Below, piece after piece: positions 1 through 7,129 of a stretch of DNA of 9,283 nucleotides. Position 1 is the first letter of the stretch. Every line of letters begins with the position of its first letter. The stretch is from an uncultured Erysipelotrichaceae bacterium. GTDB lineage: Bacteria; Bacillota_I; Bacilli_A; Erysipelotrichales; Coprobacillaceae. The position numbers and the translations under genes were made by a program. The stretch covers positions 1 to 9,283 of the forward strand of contig CAMFRJ010000029.1 of the NCBI GenBank assembly GCA_945981915.1. The letters run 5' to 3'. Below the pieces are notes generated by a model that did not search any database, was not told the origin of the DNA, and worked only from the letters and a program-made list of their open reading frames with translations.

Positions 1-692
1 TCCTGATAGAGTCTATCAAGAAAAGCTTTTTCATCTTGACAATATAATTCAATCAATTGATAGACTTTCTCTGTTTCAATCTGACTTTGACAGTATTTAT
101 CAGTGAGATAGATTTCATCATCAATTTTATATTCATGAATATTGAAAAGAAAGACTCTTTGAAATTCATCATGATAAAAATAATAATCTTGATCATCTTT
201 TCCTAGTGGCACCAATGATGAAAAAGCACCAATCATTGGCTTATATCCATATAACTCAAAAGGTTGATCCAAATGTCTAGGATATTCTTTGACATATTTT
301 TGGTGTTGCTTTAAAGTTAACATCAAATATTGATGAAGATATCTGTCATTAATGAACTCTTCTAAATAAGGAATATAAATATTTTGAAAATGAATCATTG
401 TTTTGACTTTATTTTCAATAACACCATTAAAAAATCTCTGTTTTTCTTCATAATTTAAATACTGCAAAGCATCTTGTTCTTCCAAATATAGGTCATAATA
501 TGATTGCTCTATCTGTTGCTTATTGATAATACCATTTAAAATAATTTCATATTTCAACAACTCTTCCTCTGACTTGATATGAAGATCAAACCCTTCTTCT
601 TTAATGATATCTTGTCTCTTCATGATATTTTTATACAATTGACTTTTTGAAACAGACAAATGATAACCATATTTTTTTAAATATCTTAACAT
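1..692 (-). CDS. Unrecognised protein, 3' end beyond window
   Basis: An open frame runs from an ATG at 692 to the left edge without a stop, giving 230 complete codons of a protein whose C-terminus lies outside the window. A good ribosome-binding site (AGAGAGG, 706-700) sits 7 bases upstream of the ATG. The ATG overlaps the last 7 bases of rsmE, so translational coupling is likely. I do not recognise the family. The protein looks soluble and is rich in Tyr, Glu, Lys, Gln and Leu, with no signal peptide or membrane segment. Residues 25-135 look largely helical. A more mixed part follows (about 145-200), with aromatic clusters such as YYFYHDEF near 170-177. No catalytic motif stands out. Overlap with an rRNA methyltransferase gene hints at a translation-related or housekeeping role, but that is only context. 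It is clearly a real gene from its length, start signals and packing. Confidence 0.8.
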   Translation of the reverse strand, partial: MLRYLKKYGYHLSVSKSQLYKNIMKRQDIIKEEGFDLHIKSEEELLKYEIILNGIINKQQIEQSYYDLYLEEQDALQYLNYEEKQRFFNGVIENKVKTMIHFQNIYIPYLEEFINDRYLHQYLMLTLKQHQKYVKEYPRHLDQPFELYGYKPMIGAFSSLVPLGKDDQDYYFYHDEFQRVFLFNIHEYKIDDEIYLTDKYCQSQIETEKVYQLIELYCQDEKAFLDRLYQ

Positions 693-1429
693 TGAACGAC
701 CTCTCTAGAATATCCAATAACACTTAACAAATAAAGTGGCGCAGTTTCACTGCGTAATATTCTTTTCCCTAAAGAACAACATTTGACACCCATTCGTTTT
801 AATTCTTCAATTTCCAATTCATCAAATCCGCCCTCACAACCTACTATAATAACCAAATGATCTCCCGATTTCAACTGAGATAAAGTCTCATAGAGCTGTC
901 CATGTTGTTGAGCTTTGGCTGTTTCTTCATAGGCAACAAGATTATAATCTTGTAAATAGTTTTCAATTTCTTTTAATGTAATGACTGAATGAATATCAGG
1001 AATACAATTTCTTCCTGATTGTTCACTCGCTTCTTTTAATATTTTTTGATAACGAGAAAGCTTTTTATCAAATTTTTCTTTTGTCATTTTCACAACACAG
1101 CGTTTAGACTGTAATGGAATAATATGGCTCACTCCTAGTTCACAGGCTTTTTGCAAGACCAATTCAAATTTATCACCTTTAGGCAAAGCATAGATCAAAG
1201 TCACGTCAATATCTAATTCATTATGAATATCTAATTTTTCTACCGGTTGAATCATTCCTTGTAAGATATCTTCAATAATACATAAATATTGGATATGACT
1301 TGTATCAATACATACAATATGATCACCATTTTTATTTCTCATGACATTTTTCATATGATGATGATCCATAGCATCTATGATGAAACTTTGATGTAATTGT
1401 AATTCATGATCGATAAAATATTTTTGCAT
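686..1429 (-). CDS. rsmE: 16S rRNA (uracil-1498-N3)-methyltransferase RsmE
   Basis: RsmE is a SPOUT-class methyltransferase that uses S-adenosylmethionine to methylate N3 of U1498 in helix 44 of 16S rRNA, on the small subunit. The family pattern is clear: an N-terminal MQKYF start and PUA-like region, the EASEQSGR signature at about 133-140, and the C-terminal SAM-binding knot with VGCEGGF (196-202) and LGKRILRSETA (220-230). The frame stays open upstream to 1477, but the ATG at 1429 matches the usual RsmE N-terminus and has AGGGAG at 1441-1436, 6 bases away. This start gives 247 residues, the normal family length. The extra 16 codons would begin right beside the terminator of the upstream gene. 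One oddity is Cys where the knot usually has Pro (IGPEGG). The 3' end overlaps the next gene by 7 bases. A weak TATGAT at 1463-1458 could be the -10 element. Confidence 0.96.
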   Translation of the reverse strand: MQKYFIDHELQLHQSFIIDAMDHHHMKNVMRNKNGDHIVCIDTSHIQYLCIIEDILQGMIQPVEKLDIHNELDIDVTLIYALPKGDKFELVLQKACELGVSHIIPLQSKRCVVKMTKEKFDKKLSRYQKILKEASEQSGRNCIPDIHSVITLKEIENYLQDYNLVAYEETAKAQQHGQLYETLSQLKSGDHLVIIVGCEGGFDELEIEELKRMGVKCCSLGKRILRSETAPLYLLSVIGYSREVVQC

Positions 1430-1435
1430 AATTTT

Positions 1436-1441
1436 CTCCCT
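1436..1441 (-). promoter_or_regulatory. Ribosome-binding site fixing the rsmE start
   Basis: AGGGAG lies 6 bases upstream of the ATG at 1429. It favours this start over the upstream in-frame ATG at 1477, which has no comparable site and would sit almost inside the preceding terminator. Confidence 0.75.
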
Positions 1442-1481
1442 CTCGTTTCTACATTTTATCATATTTTTTTTATACATAAAG

Positions 1482-1508
1482 AAAAACCATTTTCATTTAT
1501 AAAAATGG
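1482..1508 (-). terminator. Intrinsic terminator after the YihY-family gene
   Basis: On the minus strand CCATTTT (1508-1502) pairs with AAAATGG (1493-1487) around an 8-base loop, and five T follow (1486-1482). The hairpin begins 2 bases past the stop codon of the YihY-family gene and separates it from rsmE. The stem has only two G-C pairs, so strength is uncertain, but position and T-tract fit. Confidence 0.7.
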
Positions 1509-1509
1509 C

Positions 1510-2226
1510 TTAAAAAATGTCTTGATGAAGACTATCCAAAATAATATTGAGACAATATCCAAAATATATAATACATGAAATCATATACATAGATAAATAG
1601 ACAACAACTAACATCGCAAATGATCCATAAAGTTTTTCATAAGAAGTAAAATGATCAACATACCATAAAAAAAGATATCCCATGACTATCAATGATAAAC
1701 TGACAAACAAAGCACCAACAATCCCATACGTCCACTTTTTCTTTTTATGATTTAAAAGATGATAAAACAAATAAAAAACAATAAATAATAAAATAGCTGT
1801 TAAAGAGGTCAATTGAAATAACTGAAATAAGACAAAGATTCCCAACAAGCATATGACAAAAAAGAAATAAGCAAAAAATGATCTGATTCTAATCATGATC
1901 AATGAAAGATGATCATCTTCATCTTTCATTGACAACAACATAAATGAATAAAAAACCTTACTTGCAATATAATTCGCTACTAAAAAGGTGACAATAAGTG
2001 AAATGATATTATTATTTTGATAGGTAGATAAGTATTGTAAATATTCATTTAAAAACGCTTGTGGAATAAACTGATATAAAAAAGAGACAACAAATGATAA
2101 ATCATGATAAAACACAAAAAACATCATGACTGTTGGCAAAAGTGCCATCAACAAACAATAGCTTAGAGCATAACGAAATAAAGCGCCTTCATGACTAAAA
2201 TACTTTTCTTTTAATTTCTTGATCAT
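1510..2226 (-). CDS. YihY/BrkB-family integral membrane protein
   Basis: Members of the YihY/virulence factor BrkB family are polytopic inner-membrane proteins without a firmly established biochemical role. The name ribonuclease BN is a historical misassignment. The protein has about six membrane segments (near residues 20-40, 76-96, 116-136, 140-158, 167-189 and 200-225). It also has the family landmarks: the first helix with SYCLLMALLP, and the YGSF motif before the last helix. With 238 residues from the ATG at 2226 it is slightly short for the family. The start is uncertain. The frame extends upstream to GTG (2241) and to TTG (2277), and the TTG overlaps the preceding stop as TTGA. The TTG has an AAAAGG 5 bases upstream but lies inside the terminator of the preceding gene. 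The ATG gives an N-terminus typical of the family but has no visible Shine-Dalgarno site. A TATAGT at 2238-2233 lies too close to the ATG for a normal leader. Confidence 0.88.
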   Translation of the reverse strand: MIKKLKEKYFSHEGALFRYALSYCLLMALLPTVMMFFVFYHDLSFVVSFLYQFIPQAFLNEYLQYLSTYQNNNIISLIVTFLVANYIASKVFYSFMLLSMKDEDDHLSLIMIRIRSFFAYFFFVICLLGIFVLFQLFQLTSLTAILLFIVFYLFYHLLNHKKKKWTYGIVGALFVSLSLIVMGYLFLWYVDHFTSYEKLYGSFAMLVVVYLSMYMISCIIYFGYCLNIILDSLHQDIF

Positions 2227-2261
2227 ACATTTACTATACACGTCTTTTATTTCATTTATGC

Positions 2262-2288
2262 AAAAAAAGGTTTTCAAGAAAACCTTTT
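2262..2288 (-). terminator. Terminator at the end of the EAL gene, overlapping its stop
   Basis: On the minus strand AAAAGGTTTT (2288-2279) pairs with AAAACCTTTT (2274-2265) around a CTTG loop, and the right arm continues into a run of seven T (2268-2262). The stop codon TGA of the EAL gene (2276-2274) lies in the loop and right arm. The same bases hold the possible TTG start of the next gene (2277). The core stem is A/T-rich, so termination may be partial. Confidence 0.7.
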
Positions 2289-3938
2289 CGATATTTTGAT
2301 AAAGTCTTTTAATGGCATTGGTCTGCCAAAATAAAATCCTTGTATGTAATCAGATTGCATTTCCATAATTTGTTGAAGCTCTTCTTTTGTTTCTATTCCT
2401 TCTATACAAATTTTAGAATGCACACTATGAGCCATCTCAATCATATGTTTTAATAACATCTTTTCATAATCATTTTTAAGAGCCTTTTGAGTCATACTTC
2501 GATCAATCTTAATGGTGTGTGGTCGTAAATTATAAAGATATTGGAAATTAGAATAGCCTGTTCCAAAATCATCTAATAAAAGCATGATTTCATTCTTTTT
2601 AAGACCTTCACAAAATTTCATAAACTGTCTATCCGATTCAATAAAACCACTCTCTGTCAACTCAACACTAATATGACCATCAGGTAAGCAATTGTTTTTG
2701 ATGACATTTTTCATTTCTTGTAAAACATTGCTTTTTAATACCTGTATATAAGAAAGATTCACTTGAATCTTGAGATCAGGTAATTGATCTTTCACAAAAT
2801 TATACATTTTAGCAGACTGATCTAATACCCATTTCCCCACTGGAATAATCAACCCACTCTTTTCTAAAAGAGGAATAAATTCTATAGGTGAGACATTTTG
2901 AAAACGTTCACTTTGAAAACGTAACAGGGCTTCTACTCCATGGATACTTTGGTCCTTCATATCAATCACTGGCTGATAATAGACAGCAAATCCAGCCATA
3001 TGATTGTTAACAGACTGATACAATTCTTTTAATAATTCTCTTTTCTTTTGGAAATCATTATAAGCATTCATATCAAAGATTGCATACTGATTCTTTCCGT
3101 TTTCTTTTGCCTGATTCAAGGCAAATTCAGACCACCTCATAATTTCTAAATAATCATGTTGATTATCTAAAGCAACAATACCACCTGAAACAGTAAAGAA
3201 ACTTTCATAATTTCTGCTTTCAATAAATTCTGTTAATTGACATCTGATTTGATGATATAATTCTATTGCTTCATCTAAAGGTGATTCAAAATCAACGACC
3301 GCAAATTCATCGGCAACTATTTTATATAATCTTTGATGATCATGGATCACTTTCTTAATGCATTTTGCTGTTTCTTCTAAGATAATATCTCCATAATCCA
3401 TTCCTTTATTTTCATTGATTTCTTTAAAATCATCTATTCCTAATCGTAGCATAAATCCTTTATGAATTTGTGTATAATAATGAGAAAAAACATTTTTTAA
3501 AGTAAACTCATTTAATAAACCACTCGCATTATCCGCTTTTTGTTTTTTTCCAATTTCATTGATACATCCAATTAAATAATGTGGTTGATGATGATCATTA
3601 TAAAAAATACGACCACGACAATTGATCCAAATAGGCTTCCCTGTTTTATCTAACCAACGATATTGTAAATTATGATAATCTTTCTTTCCATCAATCATTT
3701 GTGAAAGATCATCTTGTAACATTTGTAGATCATGATGATATACAAAATCTTGATGTGTCTTTAAAACATCTTGAAATTGTGATTGAGGAATAGAAAAACG
3801 TTCTAAAGCATGTGGTGAAATACAGTAGACATCATCTGGAATATCATAAACGTAAAGATAGTCATCCATACAATCATCTAATTCAAAAATGAGTGTCTTA
3901 AGTTGTTCTAATGTCATAGACATAATTCTTTTAACCAA
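2274..3938 (-). CDS. PAS-GGDEF-EAL protein, probable c-di-GMP phosphodiesterase
   Basis: This is predicted to hydrolyse cyclic di-GMP to pGpG in the cytoplasm. In order it has a PAS-type sensor (about 25-130), a GGDEF domain (about 140-300) and an EAL domain (about 315-550). The EAL catalytic set looks complete: EALLR (336-340), Asn394, ELTES (426-430), DDFGTG (456-461), Lys477, Glu513 and Gln533. The GGDEF site is degenerate. The signature reads VADEF (208-212), and the first metal-binding Asp of the usual D-x-D-x-F-K segment is Gly167. Asn175 and Asp184, matching the guanine contacts, are kept. It may therefore bind GTP without making c-di-GMP. No membrane segment is seen. The frame opens at ATG 3956, but TTG at 3938 has AGAGAAGG (3953-3946) 7 bases upstream and is preferred, giving 554 residues. 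It appears to be transcribed alone, with a promoter at 4004-3975 and a terminator over its stop. Confidence 0.94.
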   Translation of the reverse strand: MVKRIMSMTLEQLKTLIFELDDCMDDYLYVYDIPDDVYCISPHALERFSIPQSQFQDVLKTHQDFVYHHDLQMLQDDLSQMIDGKKDYHNLQYRWLDKTGKPIWINCRGRIFYNDHHQPHYLIGCINEIGKKQKADNASGLLNEFTLKNVFSHYYTQIHKGFMLRLGIDDFKEINENKGMDYGDIILEETAKCIKKVIHDHQRLYKIVADEFAVVDFESPLDEAIELYHQIRCQLTEFIESRNYESFFTVSGGIVALDNQHDYLEIMRWSEFALNQAKENGKNQYAIFDMNAYNDFQKKRELLKELYQSVNNHMAGFAVYYQPVIDMKDQSIHGVEALLRFQSERFQNVSPIEFIPLLEKSGLIIPVGKWVLDQSAKMYNFVKDQLPDLKIQVNLSYIQVLKSNVLQEMKNVIKNNCLPDGHISVELTESGFIESDRQFMKFCEGLKKNEIMLLLDDFGTGYSNFQYLYNLRPHTIKIDRSMTQKALKNDYEKMLLKHMIEMAHSVHSKICIEGIETKEELQQIMEMQSDYIQGFYFGRPMPLKDFIKISKRFS

Positions 3939-3945
3939 AATAATA

Positions 3946-3953
3946 CCTTCTCT
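3946..3953 (-). promoter_or_regulatory. Ribosome-binding site pointing to a TTG start
   Basis: AGAGAAGG ends 7 bases before TTG 3938, an ideal spacing. The upstream ATG at 3956 lies ahead of this site and has no good Shine-Dalgarno of its own. The ATG codons at residues 6 and 8 (counted from the TTG) are too far downstream of it. Confidence 0.65.
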
Positions 3954-3974
3954 CATTAAAACTACTCTATAAAT

Positions 3975-4004
3975 AGTTTAACTTTTTTTAAAAGAAGTTG
4001 TCAA
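3975..4004 (-). promoter_or_regulatory. Probable SigA promoter of the PAS-GGDEF-EAL gene
   Basis: A perfect -35 TTGACA (4004-3999) is followed after 18 bases by TAAACT (3980-3975), a four-of-six match to the -10 consensus. It lies between the clpB terminator and the gene start, which is where a promoter is needed. The weak -10 keeps confidence moderate. Confidence 0.45.
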
Positions 4005-4016
4005 TGTTTCTTCCAT

Positions 4017-4045
4017 AAAAAAAGAAGCTAACAAATTAGCTTCTT
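4017..4045 (-). terminator. Intrinsic terminator of clpB
   Basis: A perfect 10-bp stem, AAGAAGCTAA (4045-4036) with TTAGCTTCTT (4031-4022), closes a TTTG loop. With the two terminal T of the stem it gives seven T in a row (4023-4017). The clpB stop codon TAA (4038-4036) forms the last three bases of the left arm. This is the most convincing terminator in the window. Confidence 0.9.
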
Positions 4046-6600
4046 AAAATAAAATCTTGTTCATAATCAACAATGATATGGTCACCTGTTGAAATATGGC
4101 CTTTGATCATTTCTTTTGCAAGTTTTGTTTCAATTTGTGATTGAATAAATCTCTTTAAAGGTCGTGCTCCATAGATTGGATCAAATCCTTCATCTTCAAT
4201 AGCTTGATATGCAGATTCTGTTAATTCAATAGAAATCTTTTTATCTGATAATCGATCAACCAATTGATGGATAAACTTATCAATGATCTTTTTAACAACG
4301 CGATGATCTAATGAATTAAACATGACAATTTCATCTATACGATTTAAAAATTCTGGTTTAAAATGCATCTTCAATTGATTCATGACTTCTTTTTGATGTT
4401 CTGGTGTATTTCCTTCTAATAAGAATTCAGAACCCATATTACTTGTCATAATAATAATTGTATTTTTAAAGCTAACCGTATTTCCTTTGCTATCAGTAAT
4501 ACGACCATCATCTAACACTTGTAATAAGATATTGAAAACATCTGGATGTGCTTTTTCAATTTCATCTAATAAGACAATACTATAAGGATGTCTTCTGACT
4601 GCTTCTGATAATTGTCCCCCTTCTTCATAACCAACATAACCTGGAGGCGCACCTACCAAACGAGACACACTGAATTTTTCCATGTATTCAGACATATCAA
4701 TACGAACAATATTTCTTTCTGAATCAAATAATTGTTCAGCTAAAGCCTTGGCCACTTCTGTTTTACCAACACCAGTAGGACCTAAGAATAGAAATGAACC
4801 AATTGGTTTATCTTCATCATTAATACCTGCACGACTTCTTAAGATCGCATCTGTGACTTTAGAAATAGCATCATCTTGACCGATGACTCTTAGTTTTAAA
4901 GTATCATCTAGAGCCAAAAGTTTTTCTCTTTCAGATTCCATCAATTTATTCATTGGAATGCCAGTCCATCTGGCAATCACTTCTGATACACTATCTACTG
5001 TCACTTTTTCTTGAAGTAATGGACTTTCTACTTCTTTTGCCTGTAACTGTTCAATTTCTTGTGTGACTTTTGGTAATGATTCATATTTGATTCGAGAAGC
5101 TTTTTCTAAATCACCATCGTTTTGATATTTTTCTTGTAAAGCTTCCAATCTCATCTTTTCATTCTTTAATTCTTTAATATGGTCTAATGATGTTTTTTCT
5201 TCTTTCCATTTTGCACGTAAAGCTGTTTCTCTTTCCGTTAAAGAAGCAATCTTTTCTTTAATTTCATTCAAACGTTTTTCATTATCTTCGTTACTATCTT
5301 CTTTTTCGATAGAAATTCTTTCCATTTCTAAACGATTCTTATCACGTGTAATATCATCTAATTCTTCAGGTAACGAATCTATTTCCATACGAATTGAAGC
5401 ACATGCTTCATCAATTAAATCAATGGCTTTATCAGGTAAGAATCGATCTGTAATATATCTTTGAGATAAATTGACAGCACCAATGATTGCACTATCAGTA
5501 ATTTGAACTCCATGATGTCTTTCAAAAGAATCTTTAAGACCACGTAAGATAGCAATACTATCATCAACATCAGGTTCATCAACCTGTACTTTTTGGAAAC
5601 GTCTTTCTAACGCAGCATCTTTTTCAACATATTGTCTATATTCATCTAATGTCGTTGCCCCAATACAATGTAATTCACCACGTGCTAACATCGGTTTTAA
5701 TAAATTGGCTGCATCCATAGCGCCATCAGTTTTTCCAGCACCTACTAATTGATGAATTTCATCGATAAATAAGATAATATTCCCATCAGCTTTTTTGATT
5801 TCACCTAAAACTGCTTTTAATCTTTCTTCAAATTCTCCACGATATTTCGCACCAGCAACCAATGCTCCTAAATCTAATTCATACAGTGTTTTATTTTGTA
5901 AAGAGATAGGGACATCGTTTTTAAAGATACGCCAAGCTAAACCTTCAACGATCGCTGTTTTCCCAACACCTGGTTCACCAATTAAGATCGGATTATTTTT
6001 TGTTTTTCTTGATAAGATCTGAATGACACGTCTAATTTCATCATCACGCCCAATAACAGGATCTAATTTTCCATCTTTCACATCTTTTGTCAAATCTCGC
6101 CCATATTTTTCTAATACTTCATAAGTATTTTCAGGATTAGGATTGTTCACCATATGATCACCTCGCATTTCTAATATTGCTTTTTTTGTATCCTTCTTAT
6201 TTAACTGTAATTGATTAAGTAATTCTTTAAGCCAGTTTTCATTCATTTCAAACAAAGCAAGAATAACATGTTCAACAGATAAATACTCATCTTTCATTTC
6301 TGTCATTTGAATATTTGCTTTTGAAAGCAAATCATTCAAACCATAGCTCATTCTCATACTATTCATATCAACATGATCTAGTTTTGGTTTTTGTTTCAAC
6401 CGACTCTCTAAATATGTGATGAAAGTGTGAGTTTCTTTTCCTAATTTTGATAATACTCTTGGAAAAATACCACTACCATCGTTCAACAAGACATACAAGA
6501 GATGTTCAATATCGACAACTTGATTCTTGTCAGTCAATGCCAATTGACTTGCTTTTGAAATAGCTTCTTGCATTTTTGTTGTAAAATGTTCAAAATCCAT
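4036..6600 (-). CDS. clpB: Chaperone ClpB, ATP-dependent disaggregase
   Basis: ClpB is a hexameric AAA+ ring that threads aggregated proteins through its pore, working with DnaK/DnaJ/GrpE. All parts are visible in 854 residues, the usual length. There is a double Clp N-domain (about 1-145), then a first AAA module with Walker A GEPGVGKT (208-215), pore loop KYRG (252-255), Walker B IILFIDE (275-281) and arginine finger RRF (333-335). A coiled-coil middle domain (about 409-525) follows; it separates ClpB from ClpA and most other Clp ATPases. The second AAA module has Walker A GPTGVGKT (607-614), pore loop GYVG (654-657), Walker B VLLDE (676-680) and sensor-2 GARPLKR (811-817). The frame opens at GTG 6609, but AAAGGAG (6615-6609) covers that codon and is 8 bases from ATG 6600, which is the start used here. 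Two CIRCE operators over the promoter predict HrcA-controlled heat induction. Confidence 0.99.
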   Translation of the reverse strand: MDFEHFTTKMQEAISKASQLALTDKNQVVDIEHLLYVLLNDGSGIFPRVLSKLGKETHTFITYLESRLKQKPKLDHVDMNSMRMSYGLNDLLSKANIQMTEMKDEYLSVEHVILALFEMNENWLKELLNQLQLNKKDTKKAILEMRGDHMVNNPNPENTYEVLEKYGRDLTKDVKDGKLDPVIGRDDEIRRVIQILSRKTKNNPILIGEPGVGKTAIVEGLAWRIFKNDVPISLQNKTLYELDLGALVAGAKYRGEFEERLKAVLGEIKKADGNIILFIDEIHQLVGAGKTDGAMDAANLLKPMLARGELHCIGATTLDEYRQYVEKDAALERRFQKVQVDEPDVDDSIAILRGLKDSFERHHGVQITDSAIIGAVNLSQRYITDRFLPDKAIDLIDEACASIRMEIDSLPEELDDITRDKNRLEMERISIEKEDSNEDNEKRLNEIKEKIASLTERETALRAKWKEEKTSLDHIKELKNEKMRLEALQEKYQNDGDLEKASRIKYESLPKVTQEIEQLQAKEVESPLLQEKVTVDSVSEVIARWTGIPMNKLMESEREKLLALDDTLKLRVIGQDDAISKVTDAILRSRAGINDEDKPIGSFLFLGPTGVGKTEVAKALAEQLFDSERNIVRIDMSEYMEKFSVSRLVGAPPGYVGYEEGGQLSEAVRRHPYSIVLLDEIEKAHPDVFNILLQVLDDGRITDSKGNTVSFKNTIIIMTSNMGSEFLLEGNTPEHQKEVMNQLKMHFKPEFLNRIDEIVMFNSLDHRVVKKIIDKFIHQLVDRLSDKKISIELTESAYQAIEDEGFDPIYGARPLKRFIQSQIETKLAKEMIKGHISTGDHIIVDYEQDFILRS

Positions 6601-6608
6601 GATTATCA

Positions 6609-6615
6609 CTCCTTT
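6609..6615 (-). promoter_or_regulatory. clpB ribosome-binding site
   Basis: AAAGGAG lies 8 bases before ATG 6600. It overlaps the first base of the upstream in-frame GTG and so rules that start out. It also overlaps the last two bases of the proximal CIRCE, so the CIRCE hairpin in the mRNA leader would sit directly against the ribosome site. Confidence 0.85.
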
Positions 6616-6640
6616 AGCACTCTTTTATCCCAAGTGCTAA
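6614..6640 (-). promoter_or_regulatory. CIRCE operator, promoter-proximal copy
   Basis: Minus strand: TTAGCACTT (6640-6632), nine bases, GAGTGCTAA (6622-6614). It matches the HrcA-binding consensus TTAGCACTC-N9-GAGTGCTAA except for one base. It covers the predicted transcription start (about 6638) and the 5' leader of clpB. Confidence 0.95.
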
Positions 6641-6644
6641 TTAT

Positions 6645-6672
6645 ATTATATATCAAATTTTAGCACTGTCAA
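6645..6672 (-). promoter_or_regulatory. SigA promoter of clpB
   Basis: A perfect -35 TTGACA (6672-6667) and a perfect -10 TATAAT (6650-6645) are separated by 16 bases. Transcription should start near 6638, giving a leader of about 38 bases. The -35 lies inside the distal CIRCE and the predicted start inside the proximal one, so HrcA bound at either should block polymerase. Confidence 0.92.
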
Positions 6673-6686
6673 CACTTAAGTGCTAA
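6660..6686 (-). promoter_or_regulatory. CIRCE operator, promoter-distal copy
   Basis: Minus strand: TTAGCACTT (6686-6678), nine bases, CAGTGCTAA (6668-6660). It has two mismatches to consensus, at the inner base of each arm. Its spacer and right arm contain the -35 hexamer of the clpB promoter. Its start is 46 bp from the start of the proximal copy, close to four and a half helical turns. Confidence 0.9.
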
Positions 6687-6691
6687 AAATG

Positions 6692-6716
6692 AAAAAGAAA
6701 CGAAAAATTCGTTTCT
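6692..6716 (-). terminator. Terminator of the dehydrogenase-def-gtrA unit
   Basis: A 9-bp stem, AGAAACGAA (6716-6708) with TTCGTTTCT (6704-6696), has a three-base loop and is followed by four T (6695-6692). The gtrA stop codon TAG (6717-6715) overlaps the base of the stem. It lies just upstream of the distal CIRCE and insulates clpB from read-through. Confidence 0.85.
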
Positions 6717-7101
6717 ATGAATGAAAAATATATTTTTTTTGAATAAAATAACTGATCACAAATAATATTGTATCAACAAACATCTTCATATAAGTTTCTT
6801 TGATCAATATCATATGTGAAAGCAAATAAACCAAAACTGCACTTAATAACATTTGTACAACAATCAAAATATAATACCCCATAGGCGAAGCTTCTTTTGA
6901 TTCAAAGATCAATCTTGAATTAAAGTAATAACAATAAATAGAGGAACAGGTTCTTCCAATAACGGTTGCTATAATAATTGAAAAATGTCCCATAAGGGGT
7001 TTTAACCATGTGATCAAAAACACAAAAATCAACAGTTCTCCTATATAAGAAGATAATGATGAGAAGGTAAACTTCAATACATTGATCATCTCTTTTTTCA
7101 T
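6715..7101 (-). CDS. GtrA-family small membrane protein
   Basis: GtrA-family proteins are small four-helix membrane proteins, often linked to transfer of lipid-linked sugars across the membrane for cell-surface polysaccharide modification. This one has four hydrophobic segments (about residues 10-34, 38-56, 75-98 and 103-122). It also carries family-typical features: an Arg followed by Asn-Ser-Arg before the first cytoplasmic loop (near 50-63), and a C-terminal FVDTILFVISYFIQKKYIF segment (108-126). The frame extends upstream to TTG 7128, one base after the def stop, but that codon has no ribosome site. ATG 7101 gives 128 residues and a family-like N-terminus. A GGAG lies 13 bases upstream, somewhat far, so the start is not certain. 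It is the last gene of the unit and ends in a terminator. No glycosyltransferase gene is nearby, so the substrate cannot be inferred. Confidence 0.87.
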   Translation of the reverse strand: MKKEMINVLKFTFSSLSSYIGELLIFVFLITWLKPLMGHFSIIIATVIGRTCSSIYCYYFNSRLIFESKEASPMGYYILIVVQMLLSAVLVYLLSHMILIKETYMKMFVDTILFVISYFIQKKYIFHS

Positions 7102-7129
7102 ATTCTCTTTTGTTCTCCACTCAACCAAG

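Noticed and set aside
1430..1477. Sixteen-residue N-terminal extension of RsmE
   Set aside because: It is not part of the RsmE family, has no ribosome site, and would begin almost inside the preceding terminator. ATG 1429 has AGGGAG at good spacing.
2233..2238. TATAGT as the -10 element of a YihY-gene promoter
   Set aside because: There is no -35 match at normal spacing, and the transcript would start on the ATG itself. It is possible but unsupported.
4682..4879. Plus-strand open frame opposite clpB
   Set aside because: It lies antisense to the second AAA module of clpB, with no start signals. It is a by-product of the codon bias of clpB.
5795..6022. Plus-strand open frame opposite clpB
   Set aside because: It is antisense to the Walker A/B region of the first AAA module. 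Its composition is that of a reverse-complement shadow.
6920..7120. Minus-strand open frame in another frame of gtrA
   Set aside because: It overlaps gtrA almost entirely, and the GtrA frame has clear membrane helices and family motifs.
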